In this document: positions 1 to 8,031 of the stretch, one piece after another
Layout of the letters: the number at the start of each line of letters is the position of its first letter
How positions within the stretch are numbered: position 1 is the stretch's first letter
Assembly: GCA_021796275.1 (NCBI GenBank)
Contig: JAJYOI010000010.1
Coordinates: forward strand, 1 to 52,695
Length of the DNA: 52,695 nt
Direction: 5' to 3'
From: Bacteroidota bacterium
Lineage (GTDB): Bacteria > Bacteroidota > Ignavibacteria > UBA10030 > UBA8401
Position numbers and translations under genes: made by a program
The notes under the pieces: generated by a model
The model's database searches: none
What the model was told of the DNA's origin: nothing
What the model saw: the letters and a program-made list of their open reading frames with translations, nothing else

Positions 1-1192
1 AATCAAATACAACAAGTATTTTGTTTTTCATGCTGACAAGTTTTGTCAAATATGCCGAGCGCCAGAAAATCCATGTGCTGAAACCGCGTCCTTTGAATTG
101 CGGTAAATCTGCAAGTGCACGACGGCTGCCAATGTATGCAAGCATGCCGCGATGACGGTAGTGAAAATTGTGAACCGGTTTGCCCATTTCCAGGCGGTTC
201 AGATAGCGGGCGAGATACTGTCCGCCTTGCTGTGCCACTTGCGCTGTCGCCAAGAGAGGAAAATTCTCTATCGTTGCACAATCGCCAACTGCAAAAATAT
301 AATCAAATCCTTTTACGCGAAGCTGTTCATCGGTGACGATGCGGGAGGTTCGGTCTTTTTCAAAAGGAAGCGATTGAACGAACTGAGTCGGTGCATTACC
401 GGTGGACCACACAAGCAATCCGTACGGGACTCTGGAGCCGTCTTTCAAAACTAAATGTTCTGCTTCTACCGTAACGACCGGTGTGTGCGTACGAACCGAA
501 ATACGCTGGCGGCGAAACAACTTCATTGCGTAATCTGCAAGTGCGGCATCGAACGAAGTCAGAATATTGTTTGCCGCTTCCAGCAGTGTGATCGTGACAT
601 CCGGAATACAGGAAGGGTAATTGCGCGCAATGTCTTCCGTGAGAAAATCATGAAGTTCGGCGGCAAATTCAACTCCGGTAGGCCCGCCGCCTGCCACAAC
701 AAAGTGAAGCAGCCGTCGCCGCTCGTTGTACGGAATAGATGGCGTGTTTGCACGCTCGAAATTCTCAATAATGCGCTGGCGGATTGCCCGTGCATCGGCG
801 AGCTCTTTCAAATGCAACGCGTATTCTTTTACGCCGGCAATTCCAAATGTGTTGCTGATCGCTCCCACTCCAATGATCAGAATATCAAACGACAGCGAGA
901 ATTTCCTTCCGTCCAATGCGTCTTCGCAGTGAATGATTTTCGTTTCCGTCTCCAGAGCCGTACAATATGCAAGATAGAATTCGATGTTTTTTCTCACAGA
1001 ACGAATTGGTTCAATGATCGAGCGGAATTCAATTGTGCCGACAGTTGTGCTGGGAAGCAGCGGTGTAAAAAGAAAATGATTGCGCGGACTGACGATTTTG
1101 ACATCATACAATTCGGTATCAATATGCTTTACCAGACTAAATGATGCGAAGCCGGTGCCGAGAATAACGAGATGCTTTTTACTGGCATTCAT
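1..1192 (-). CDS. ndh: Type II NADH dehydrogenase (NDH-2), C-terminus beyond window
   Basis: Reading the minus strand from ATG at 1192 gives 397 codons open to the left edge, so the 3' end is missing. The N-terminus HLVILGTGFASFSLVKHI is an FAD-binding Rossmann motif. VVAGGGPTGVEFAAEL near residue 170 is the NADH-binding motif, and YIFAVGDCA near residue 310 is the second flavin-binding motif of pyridine nucleotide-disulfide oxidoreductases. No redox-active CxxxxC is present, which points to the single-subunit, non-proton-pumping NADH:quinone oxidoreductase rather than a disulfide reductase. It would oxidise NADH and reduce quinone on the cytoplasmic face of the inner membrane. The C-terminal membrane-binding part cannot be judged. 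It is divergent from the small exported protein that starts at 1366. Confidence 0.88.
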   Translation of the reverse strand, partial: MNASKKHLVILGTGFASFSLVKHIDTELYDVKIVSPRNHFLFTPLLPSTTVGTIEFRSIIEPIRSVRKNIEFYLAYCTALETETKIIHCEDALDGRKFSLSFDILIIGVGAISNTFGIAGVKEYALHLKELADARAIRQRIIENFERANTPSIPYNERRRLLHFVVAGGGPTGVEFAAELHDFLTEDIARNYPSCIPDVTITLLEAANNILTSFDAALADYAMKLFRRQRISVRTHTPVVTVEAEHLVLKDGSRVPYGLLVWSTGNAPTQFVQSLPFEKDRTSRIVTDEQLRVKGFDYIFAVGDCATIENFPLLATAQVAQQGGQYLARYLNRLEMGKPVHNFHYRHRGMLAYIGSRRALADLPQFKGRGFSTWIFWRSAYLTKLVSMKNKILVVFD

Positions 1193-1365
1193 ATTTTTTA
1201 AGATACGTTTTCATCTTCAAAGCTGAAAGCTAACAGCGTGCGTTGGAAACCACGCAGCAGCAGGTGCGGCAAAACAGTCGCCACGCTTGAATTAAACCTC
1301 GTCATCTTTGCAGTTGTCCTATATTCAACGCAGCAAAATATCAACAATTATTAAAGGATACAGTG

Positions 1366-1767
1366 ATGATGCAACGACAATTTCACCTTTCCAACATTGC
1401 GTTTGCAGTGTTAGTTTCGCTTGTGATGGCATTTTCACAGTCAATGCTGGCGCAAGGTTCACAAGACAGCGCTCGCGCCGCTCGTCGTGCAGCCGCGCTC
1501 AAAGACAGTCTCGGCTTGAACGACAAACAGACCACGAAAATTCAGGCTCTTTTTTTGAAGAGCCAGCAGCAAATGGCAAAAGAGCGGGACGCTCATCAAG
1601 GCGACCGCGAAGAAATGATGAAAGCGATGAGGCAGCACATGCAGGAAATGGACAAGCAAATCAATGCTGTTCTCACGCCGGACCAGCGAAAGAAGTATGA
1701 AGAGCTTATGAAAGAACGACGCGAACGGATGCGTCAAAGAATGCAAAATCGAGACGACAATCAATAA
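1366..1767 (+). CDS. Small exported Spy/CpxP-like protein
   Basis: About 133 residues. The N-terminus has a hydrophobic signal segment (FAVLVSLVMAFSQSMLAQ) with a probable cut after AQ. The mature part is a highly charged helix-rich protein with two LTxxQ-like motifs: LNDKQTTKIQAL and LTPDQRKKYEEL. This spacing and charge resemble the periplasmic Spy/CpxP fold, which binds unfolded proteins or metals in envelope stress. The start is ATG at 1366, not the GTG three bases earlier, because AAAGGA at 1353-1358 then sits seven bases upstream. The next gene follows after 50 bases and is also exported, so the two may be co-transcribed. The family assignment rests on motif resemblance only; the charged tail rich in Arg and Met is otherwise unremarkable. 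Confidence 0.7.
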   Translation: MMQRQFHLSNIAFAVLVSLVMAFSQSMLAQGSQDSARAARRAAALKDSLGLNDKQTTKIQALFLKSQQQMAKERDAHQGDREEMMKAMRQHMQEMDKQINAVLTPDQRKKYEELMKERRERMRQRMQNRDDNQ

Positions 1768-1817
1768 GAACTTTTGAACGCATTTCAGAGTTATTAAAGA
1801 AAAAGAGGAGAAACAAA

Positions 1818-2198
1818 ATGAAATCATTTTTGAAAATCGGGATTATCGGCGCACTGATGATGTTGGCAACGCCGGTGTTTTCTCAAGTCCATATCGGGCT
1901 TGGCATTCGTATCGGTCCGCCGCCGCCCCGGCGGGAAGTGATCGTTGTCCGGCCGTATCGTGACGCAGTATGGATTCCCGGGTACTATCAATGGTTGCCG
2001 CGTCGGCATCACTATGTCTGGATCCACGGATATTGGGTTCGTCGCCCGCACCCGTATGCAGTGTGGGTTCCCGGACGATGGGAACGGCGGCATGACGAAT
2101 GGATATTTTTTGAAGGACGCTGGGATGACGAAGATGCACATGCGAAACCTCAAGAGCACCGTCTCGAGAGAGAGCGCAGGGAAGGAAGCAGGCGCTGA
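1818..2198 (+). CDS. Exported YXWGXW-type repeat protein
   Basis: 126 residues with a signal peptide (IIGALMMLATPVFSQ). The mature part has a proline stretch (GPPPPRR) followed by four aromatic repeats of the pattern V-W-x-P/H-G-Y/R-W: AVWIPGYYQW, YVWIHGYW, AVWVPGRW and WIFFEGRW. These tandem tryptophan and glycine motifs are characteristic of the small 'YXWGXW repeat' envelope proteins, whose function is unknown. The C-terminus is a charged tail (ERERREGSRR). A strong ribosome site (AGAGGAG) lies about nine bases before ATG. It follows the Spy-like gene closely and is probably in the same transcript, ending at the hairpin at 2217-2260. Confidence 0.72.
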   Translation: MKSFLKIGIIGALMMLATPVFSQVHIGLGIRIGPPPPRREVIVVRPYRDAVWIPGYYQWLPRRHHYVWIHGYWVRRPHPYAVWVPGRWERRHDEWIFFEGRWDDEDAHAKPQEHRLERERREGSRR

Positions 2199-2216
2199 GA
2201 AACGGAAAGAGTGAAT

Positions 2217-2260
2217 GCGATCCCGTCGGGTTGATGGCGGGATCGCCTCCACGGTTTTTT
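2217..2260. terminator. Hairpin terminator between convergent genes
   Basis: GCGATCCCG (2217-2225) pairs with CGGGATCGC (2238-2246). A short spacer and a run of six T follow (2255-2260). It lies between the stop of the YXWGXW gene and the stop of the FMN reductase, so it could end the plus-strand transcript. The arm CCCG/CGGG also resembles the palindromic elements seen elsewhere in the window, so origin as a mobile palindrome is possible. Confidence 0.55.
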
Positions 2261-2289
2261 CGTTGCCATGTGTTAAAGAAATTTCTGCT

Positions 2290-2853
2290 TTACTTCTCGC
2301 TCCGTAAACGAAGTGTCCATGCCTGTAATGCTTCAAGCAATTCGTGAACCTGCTTTCGAATCTCTTCATCAAGAAGATTTCCATTCGCGTCAAATTTTTG
2401 GAAAGCGTTCTGCACCATCACTTCCGGTTTATTAATTGGAAACATGTTCGTGAACACCGCGATTTGCCGGAGATGGTATTGCGCGCGCGATGTTCCGCCG
2501 CGAGAACCTGCGCCCATTATTGCGAGCGGCTTGCCGTTTAACGGCGAAGTTTTTGACGGCCGGGATGCCCAATCAATGGCGTTTTTCAGAACACCAGATA
2601 CGGAATAATTATATTCAGGCGTTGCAATAAGCAATGCATCGGCAGCAGCAATCCGCGATTTGAAATGCTGAACAGCTTCCGGAAATCCGGCGGCTTCAAC
2701 ATCTCCGTTATAAAGCGGAATCGGGGAAAGATCGTACAGCTCCAGTGTCATTCCTTCAGGCAGTGATTTTTGTGCTACCTTAAGAAGTGCAGTGTTGTAC
2801 GATCCCTTGCGAAGGCTTCCGGAGATTCCGAGAACGTGTAGTGTGTCTGACAT
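2290..2853 (-). CDS. NAD(P)H-dependent FMN reductase family protein
   Basis: 187 residues from ATG at 2853; the alternative upstream TTG at 2862 is less likely. The flavodoxin-like fold is clear: VLGISGSLRKGSYN is the FMN phosphate-binding loop, and TPEYNYSVSGVLKNAIDW is the hallmark of the NADPH-dependent FMN reductase / azoreductase / chromate reductase family. MGAGSRGGTSRAQYHLR matches the third conserved block. Such enzymes are cytosolic dimers that reduce flavins, quinones, azo dyes or chromate with NAD(P)H, and the physiological substrate cannot be told from sequence. It is followed on the minus strand by no close partner. Its upstream region contains the GGATT hairpin repeat at 2866-2962. 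Confidence 0.85.
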   Translation of the reverse strand: MSDTLHVLGISGSLRKGSYNTALLKVAQKSLPEGMTLELYDLSPIPLYNGDVEAAGFPEAVQHFKSRIAAADALLIATPEYNYSVSGVLKNAIDWASRPSKTSPLNGKPLAIMGAGSRGGTSRAQYHLRQIAVFTNMFPINKPEVMVQNAFQKFDANGNLLDEEIRKQVHELLEALQAWTLRLRSEK

Positions 2854-2865
2854 AAATCTCAAAAC

Positions 2866-2962
2866 GAATGGATAAAGGATTCGTGGATTAGTGGATTATT
2901 GGAATAATGGAAGTTTTCAATTTACTCATCCATCAATCCAATAATCCAACTATCCAACACTC
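2866..2962. repeat. GGATTNNTGG-type intergenic hairpin repeat, copy 1
   Basis: Left arm 2866-2910 is a string of TGGATT/TGGAAT words. Right arm 2926-2962 is the complementary string (CATCCATCAATCC, AATAATCCAACTATCC). The arms can fold into a long imperfect hairpin. Related sequences occur at 12758, 39847, 40384 and 44666, always in gaps between genes. Confidence 0.7.
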
Positions 2963-3015
2963 CGGAGGTATGATTTGTTCTCCCTTAGTACAGTATTCGG
3001 GAGGAGGAAGACATT

Positions 3016-5490
3016 TTACTTCGAGTGTCCCGTTCCCGTTTTTTCGATTCTGTGTTTGATTTTTTCAATCGAAGCCTGCGCTGCTTCTTCCAATGTACTG
3101 TCTTCTTTGTATGATGCCATTTTTTCCAGCGCCGGCAAAACGCTGGCATCGCCAAGATTCCCTAAAGTACGAATGGCGACCCGGCGAATGAACGGTGTTT
3201 TGTCATCAAGCAAATCTGTAAGAGCTTTGAGGACGGCAGGATTATTTTTTCCGTAACGCGAAAGAATATTCAACGCTGCAAATCTTCCTCGCGGCGCCGC
3301 ACCATATCGCACGCGTTCCAGCGCACGATTTACCGCCTGTGAAGAATCGAACGGCGCTAGCGCTTCGAACGCGGCACTCGCGACGACATCAAGGTACGAT
3401 GCTGTGTTGAGAAAAGGAGTGATCACCTCTACCGCGTGTGCAGAATCTGTTTCCGCGTACGCGCGAATTGCGGAAGCGATTACACCATAACTTGAATCTG
3501 TTTCCATGGCATGCCGGAGTTCGGCAAGAACATCATCGCCTTTGTAGTGGCCGAGTTGCGAGACAGCGGCGCTGCGCACTTTTTGATTGTTGTCTTTGCT
3601 TACGGCAAGAAGCGCTTCTTTTATCATCGTTTTTGTTTTTTCACTCGTTACGGGAAAATGAGAAAGAGCATCCACCGCTTCCAGTCGAACGCCATAGAAC
3701 GGATCTGTTTCTGCGGATTTGCAGACAAGTTGAATTATTCCCGCCGTGTCGGATTCCATTGAAAGGTCGTCAAGCGCTCGAATCCGGTCTATCGGATTCT
3801 TTGCAAACTGCGCCTGATACTTCCATTCGTCAAGCGGTTTTTCAAAATGTAGTTCCTTGAGAATTTTATTTCCTTTGTCGAAGATAACGAGCGTTGGTTT
3901 TTCGGCACACGGAATAACGTACGTTGTATCGGCAGTGAGAATTTTTTCGCGCGTCGTCGCTGCGCCTTTCGACGTTGTGACTTCAATATCAACAGGCATT
4001 CTGAACACGCCGGTGAGACTGTCCATCTTTTGTTCTTGCTTCACGGTGAGAAAAACAGCTTTCGCAGAATCGCTCCAGGTGTACGATACATGAAAATCCG
4101 GATAGCCCGCTTTGTACACCCATTCGTCGAAGAACCAGTACAAATTTTGTCCCGTTGCTTCTTCAATGGCAAGTTTCAGGTCGTTCGTTTCGACCGGAGT
4201 AAATTGATTTTTGACGATGTAGTGATGAATTGCGCGCCAAAAAAGCGTATCGCCAAGCACGAAGTGAAGCATGTTCAGCACCGCTGCTCCGCGCGGATAA
4301 ATATTTGCCACGTACGTGCCGGGGCTGACGATCGGTTTCCGTCCGGTAAAATTATCGGAACGAATTCCCGCTTCCTGATCGTGATACATTTCAAGATCGA
4401 ATTCATCTTCGCCGCGCGTGTATTCATGATACAGCGGATCGAAATAGCTGGCGAAACTTTCATTCAGCCAAATGTGGCGCCAATCTTTGCATGTAACGAC
4501 GTCGCCCCACCATTGATGCGCCAGCTCGTGTGCAATAAGACTTGTCGGCGTTGAATAGTCAACGCGGGCACGCGCATCGTACACCGTGCGATTGTCAATG
4601 AGTGTTGTTGCGGAAGCATTTTCCATTCCGCCGTACATGAAATCGGCAATCTCAACTTGTGCGTATTTTTCCCACGCGAACGGGAAACCGATTTTGTCTT
4701 CAAAGAATTGAATCATCTTCGGAGTTTCCGCAAAGCAAACGCGCCCGTCTTTTTCCTGACCTTTGTACACATAATAATAGAGCGGGAGTTTTCCGGCATG
4801 ATCTTCGAGAATGCTGTACTCGCCGACGGCAATCATAATGAGATAGGAAGAGATCGGTTTGTGTTCTTCCCAATGAAACGTTTTTGTGTGATTTTTTTTG
4901 TCTTCTGTCACCCTGAGAAGCTTACCGTTGGAAAGCACCGTGTAGTTGTCGCGCACGGTTGCGACCATTTCGGTTGTCGCTTTGTCGTTCGGGAAATCGT
5001 AGCACGGAAACCAGAAATGGTTGTCCATATCCTCGCCCTGCGACCAGATTTGATGCGGCTTGTCCGGATACGCGGAATCGGGCTGAATGAAGTACAATCC
5101 TTTTTTCGGAATACAGGAATATTCTGTAGTGATGGTAAGTGTATCATTGAAGGAATACGGTTTGTCGAGTTCAATATCCAATTTTTCCGGCTCGACGGTG
5201 AAATGAAGCTCTTTTTTATTCATCGTCACGTGCTTGATTGTCATATCTCCCGCATCGAACTGTACGGTGCGAAGGCTCGGCAGAAAAGGCACAAGCGTTG
5301 TCGTGACCGTGCCGAAGACTTCCTTCTTCGCTTCGTCAAACGACACCTGAATTTTGTAATGCACGACATGATACGTTCGGTCTCGCGCTTCGCCGCTGGT
5401 GTGGTCTTCAAACAACGACTGCGCAAAGCCGAACTGAGCGGCAGCCAGTGCACATATCCCCAGAACAATCCATCTCTCAAAGAACTTCAT
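3016..5490 (-). CDS. M1 family zinc aminopeptidase with C-terminal HEAT repeats
   Basis: 824 residues, exported (signal peptide with LGICALAAAQFGFAQ). The M1 catalytic domain is complete. The exopeptidase motif GGMEN lies at 287-291. The zinc site is HELAH at 321-325 with the third ligand E344 in WLNESFASYF, giving HEXXH-X18-E. It should remove N-terminal residues from peptides in the periplasm or outside the cell. After the catalytic domain and a beta domain, residues from about 570 form HEAT-like helical repeats (for example LDDKTPFIRRVAIRTLGNLGDASVLPALEKM), which replace the usual ERAP-type C-terminal domain. No T9SS sorting domain is present, unlike the next genes upstream. ATG at 5490 is the only start compatible with the signal peptide. 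Confidence 0.92.
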   Translation of the reverse strand: MKFFERWIVLGICALAAAQFGFAQSLFEDHTSGEARDRTYHVVHYKIQVSFDEAKKEVFGTVTTTLVPFLPSLRTVQFDAGDMTIKHVTMNKKELHFTVEPEKLDIELDKPYSFNDTLTITTEYSCIPKKGLYFIQPDSAYPDKPHQIWSQGEDMDNHFWFPCYDFPNDKATTEMVATVRDNYTVLSNGKLLRVTEDKKNHTKTFHWEEHKPISSYLIMIAVGEYSILEDHAGKLPLYYYVYKGQEKDGRVCFAETPKMIQFFEDKIGFPFAWEKYAQVEIADFMYGGMENASATTLIDNRTVYDARARVDYSTPTSLIAHELAHQWWGDVVTCKDWRHIWLNESFASYFDPLYHEYTRGEDEFDLEMYHDQEAGIRSDNFTGRKPIVSPGTYVANIYPRGAAVLNMLHFVLGDTLFWRAIHHYIVKNQFTPVETNDLKLAIEEATGQNLYWFFDEWVYKAGYPDFHVSYTWSDSAKAVFLTVKQEQKMDSLTGVFRMPVDIEVTTSKGAATTREKILTADTTYVIPCAEKPTLVIFDKGNKILKELHFEKPLDEWKYQAQFAKNPIDRIRALDDLSMESDTAGIIQLVCKSAETDPFYGVRLEAVDALSHFPVTSEKTKTMIKEALLAVSKDNNQKVRSAAVSQLGHYKGDDVLAELRHAMETDSSYGVIASAIRAYAETDSAHAVEVITPFLNTASYLDVVASAAFEALAPFDSSQAVNRALERVRYGAAPRGRFAALNILSRYGKNNPAVLKALTDLLDDKTPFIRRVAIRTLGNLGDASVLPALEKMASYKEDSTLEEAAQASIEKIKHRIEKTGTGHSK

Positions 5491-5606
5491 TGTACAATCC
5501 TTCCTTTTGTGAATGCATTATCCTGCTCTTGCGGAATCCATGCACGCCTCGGCGTGATGTTCCACTTACAGAACAGCAAAGTGTACTAAAAAATTTCTAT
5601 AAAATC

Positions 5607-6476
5607 CTATTTGAGAAGCACCATGCGCTTTGTTAAAACAGAACTTCCGGTTTGTAAGCGATAGTAATAAATGCCGCTTGTAAGTGCGCTTCCGTCAAAA
5701 TTCATTTCGTATGTTCCGGGAGATTTTTGGCCGCTCATCAACGTTGCAATTTCTCTTCCAAGCACATCAAACACTTTCAATGTTACAAACCCCGAAGCCG
5801 GAATCTCAAACCTGATTCTTGTTGACGGGTTGAACGGATTGGGATAATTCTGAGACAGACAAATCGTTTGAGGTGGAGAAATTTCATAATTAATAGAAGT
5901 AATCGTACCGTATTGCACCCCATTGATTATTGCCCCCGTCAGAACATAAACATCTGATGGCTCGACTTCTGATTTAATTAAACCAAGCCCAGCAGCCAAA
6001 TGATCTGTACCAATTGTAAACGGCGGATCATTAGGAGAATTATAATATTGAAACCGTATTGCCTTTACAGTTGTGTAAGTGCTTTCACTTACAATTGCCT
6101 GATATATATAAGCTACTGTTGCAAAAACCGGATTAGTGATATTTACGAAACCCGCTTGCCATGAATCTCCGCTGTCTGCGTATAGTTTGTACCGGACATA
6201 TTGAGGTTGCCAATCCGGTGTATATACATTACCTGAAGAATCAATTCTGTAATTGTATTGCCCTCCATTTTCATTGTGACAGAATGCAAAAACATCCTTT
6301 GAAATTGAATCAATAACCACGGAATCAATGTACTCCGTTCTTATAAGTTCGCCAGTAAACTGAGAGTGATATTGCCTTATATCTCCAGCATGAACAGGAA
6401 AATAGTTGAGATAACTTGGCGTTTGTGAAATTGCAAAAGAATTAAGCACAACAAGTAATAAAGCCATTCGAGACAT
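5607..6476 (-). CDS. T9SS-sorted secreted protein of unknown function
   Basis: 289 residues with a weak N-terminal signal (MALLLVVLNSFAISQ). The first 200 residues show no family I recognise; they are beta-rich and threonine/tyrosine-rich (YLNYFPVHAGDIRQYHSQF), as is common in lineage-specific secreted proteins. The last 80 residues are a full type A T9SS C-terminal domain: NYPNPFNPSTRIRFEIP, VTLKVFDVLGREIATL, and GIYYYRL ending in VLLK. The protein is therefore expected to be exported and anchored or released by the type IX system. The sorting-domain DNA is nearly identical to that of the next gene upstream (see the repeats at 5620 and 6545). Confidence 0.82.
   Translation of the reverse strand: MSRMALLLVVLNSFAISQTPSYLNYFPVHAGDIRQYHSQFTGELIRTEYIDSVVIDSISKDVFAFCHNENGGQYNYRIDSSGNVYTPDWQPQYVRYKLYADSGDSWQAGFVNITNPVFATVAYIYQAIVSESTYTTVKAIRFQYYNSPNDPPFTIGTDHLAAGLGLIKSEVEPSDVYVLTGAIINGVQYGTITSINYEISPPQTICLSQNYPNPFNPSTRIRFEIPASGFVTLKVFDVLGREIATLMSGQKSPGTYEMNFDGSALTSGIYYYRLQTGSSVLTKRMVLLK
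5620..5849 (-). repeat. Near-identical T9SS sorting-domain DNA, copy 1
   Basis: This 230-bp stretch matches 6545-6774 in direct orientation, with about six mismatches counted by eye. It begins at ACCATGCGC and stops abruptly at GGGATAATT, where the two genes diverge completely. It encodes the C-terminal domain of both neighbours. Confidence 0.85.
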
Positions 6477-6531
6477 TTGTTTCGAGTTCCTTTTTTGTAT
6501 TGTCCCAGATTTCTATGGAAATTAGACAAGT

Positions 6532-7851
6532 CTACTTTAACAGTACCATGCGCTTTGTTAAAACAGAATTTTCGGTTTGCAAGCGAGAGTAATAAATGCC
6601 GCTTGCAAGTGCGCTTCCGTCAAAATTCATTTCGTATGTTCCGGGAGATTTTTGGCCGCTCATCAACGTTGCAATTTCTTTTCCAAGCACATCAAACACT
6701 TTCAATGTTACAAACCCCGAAGCCGGAATCTCAAACCTGATTCTTGTTGACGGGTTGAACGGATTGGGATAATTGCTCAATACGAAAGCAGTCGGCTGCT
6801 GAGAGGAAATTTTTTCTGCAGAAATTCCCGTGACAGTTGAATTCATTGTTGCCGTCATTGCAACCGTTGCCTGCGTAATGCGTTTCACCAATTCCATGTT
6901 GACCGTTTCAAACGTATCGGACGACGTGTGGTAGTACGGATTCGCTTTGTAGAACGTGCCGTTCACCCACGGCGGCGCATATTCAATCAAACAAATTGCG
7001 GGAAAACCGTTTTCCCAAAACGAAGCGTGGTCGCTCCAGCTTGCGCCGGGATCGACGGCATATTCCGCGTGATTTAATCCAAGGCCGATGTTGAAAGTGT
7101 CGTTCGCCGCAAGAAATGATCTCCACAATGAAACCGACGCTTCGTTTGCGATGATTGATTGATAAAGATACGCATCGTTGTATCCGACCATGTCGAGATT
7201 GACTACGCCGAGAAGAATTGCATTGCCCGCTTTTACGGCCGATGCAAAATGCCGGCTTCCGAAATGATGATCGCTGTATGCCGGTCCCTGTTCTTCCGCG
7301 CCGAATGCAACGAACTTCAACGTGTAATCGCTGTGAAATCCAAACGATGTGTCGCTTAAAATTCGTGCCGCTTCAAGCAGCGCGGCAACGCCGGTGGCGT
7401 TATCGTCTGCGCCGGGTGCGTGCAAAGTTTTCCACTGCGCATTCCAAACGGATGATCCCATTCTGCTCGCAGAGCAGTCGAGGTGTGCGCCGATGACGTA
7501 CATCTTCGAGGCATCCTTTGTTCCGGTGATTGTTGCGACGACATTTGCGAGAGGCTGAGTATTCAGCGGCGGCGTTGCCGACGGAATGAAGAATGTATCG
7601 AGTGCCACAGAATCCAAATGCGGCATTGCGTCGAACGAGCGTTTGATGTACGCCACCGCGCTGTCATTTCCCGGCGTGAAATTGACGCGCGACCAATTGC
7701 CGCCGGCAGCTTGCAGCGTTTCAATATGTGTTGTGAGGTTGGGAAGCGACACGCTGTCAATCATTGATTGAATTGCTGACTGGGAAATTTGCGCCGAAGT
7801 GAGGAAGGGGAGAAGAAAAAGGAGCAAGATTAATTGTCGAAGTTTTTTCAT
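6532..7851 (-). CDS. Secreted M28 family zinc peptidase with T9SS domain
   Basis: 439 residues from ATG at 7851. The open frame continues 53 codons upstream, but the signal peptide KKLRQLILLLFLLPFLTSAQ starts here and the upstream part lies in a repeat element. The M28 metal ligands are visible in order: H in YVIGAHLDC, the bridging D in PGADDNATGV, the catalytic pair in AFGAEEQG, D in VVNLDMVGYND, and H in WSDHASFWE. This family contains aminopeptidases and carboxypeptidases with two zinc ions. The C-terminal 80 residues are a type A T9SS domain (NYPNPFNPSTRIRFEIP to VLLK), so the enzyme is probably displayed on or released from the cell surface to degrade external peptides. Confidence 0.92.
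   Translation of the reverse strand: MKKLRQLILLLFLLPFLTSAQISQSAIQSMIDSVSLPNLTTHIETLQAAGGNWSRVNFTPGNDSAVAYIKRSFDAMPHLDSVALDTFFIPSATPPLNTQPLANVVATITGTKDASKMYVIGAHLDCSASRMGSSVWNAQWKTLHAPGADDNATGVAALLEAARILSDTSFGFHSDYTLKFVAFGAEEQGPAYSDHHFGSRHFASAVKAGNAILLGVVNLDMVGYNDAYLYQSIIANEASVSLWRSFLAANDTFNIGLGLNHAEYAVDPGASWSDHASFWENGFPAICLIEYAPPWVNGTFYKANPYYHTSSDTFETVNMELVKRITQATVAMTATMNSTVTGISAEKISSQQPTAFVLSNYPNPFNPSTRIRFEIPASGFVTLKVFDVLGKEIATLMSGQKSPGTYEMNFDGSALASGIYYSRLQTENSVLTKRMVLLK
6545..6774 (-). repeat. Near-identical T9SS sorting-domain DNA, copy 2
   Basis: Second copy of the 230-bp repeat at 5620-5849, lying at the 3' end of the M28 peptidase gene. The similarity at nucleotide level, including silent sites, points to recent duplication or gene conversion of the sorting module alone. 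Confidence 0.85.
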
Positions 7852-7878
7852 TGTAATATTCTTGAAAATGTTTGTGAC

Positions 7879-7995
7879 TGTCATTCTGAGTTTCGCCGCT
7901 TTTTTAGCGGAACGAAGAATCCATTGCGTTATTACAAAAGGAAAGGCTGGATGCTTCGCTGCGCTCAGCTCCGAAGGAGTCCTTCGGACATGACA
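7879..7995. repeat. TGTCATTCTGAG-type hairpin repeat with nested palindromes
   Basis: The outer arms are TGTCATTCTGAG (7879-7890) with CGAAGAATCC (7913-7922) on the left, and GGATGCTTCG (7949-7958), CTCAG and CATGACA (to 7995) on the right. Two extra palindromes interrupt the arms: CCGCT-TTTT-AGCGG inside the left arm (about 7895-7910) and TCCGAAGGA/TCCTTCGGA (7970-7988) inside the right arm. It fills the gap upstream of the M28 gene. Confidence 0.7.
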
Positions 7996-8031
7996 AAAAT
8001 TGAGTTCCAACGATAGAAATCTACTTTTCTA

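Noticed and set aside
455-1144. Plus-strand open frame of 229 codons
   Set aside because: It is antisense to the NDH-2 gene, whose FAD and NAD motifs are certain; the plus-strand translation has no family features.
1193-1365. Divergent promoter region between NDH-2 and the Spy-like gene
   Set aside because: No match to TTG-N19-TAnnTTTG or to a sigma-70-like pair was found, so no site is claimed.
4657-5589. Plus-strand open frame of 310 codons
   Set aside because: It lies opposite the M1 aminopeptidase and is a shadow of its codon usage; no domain is visible.
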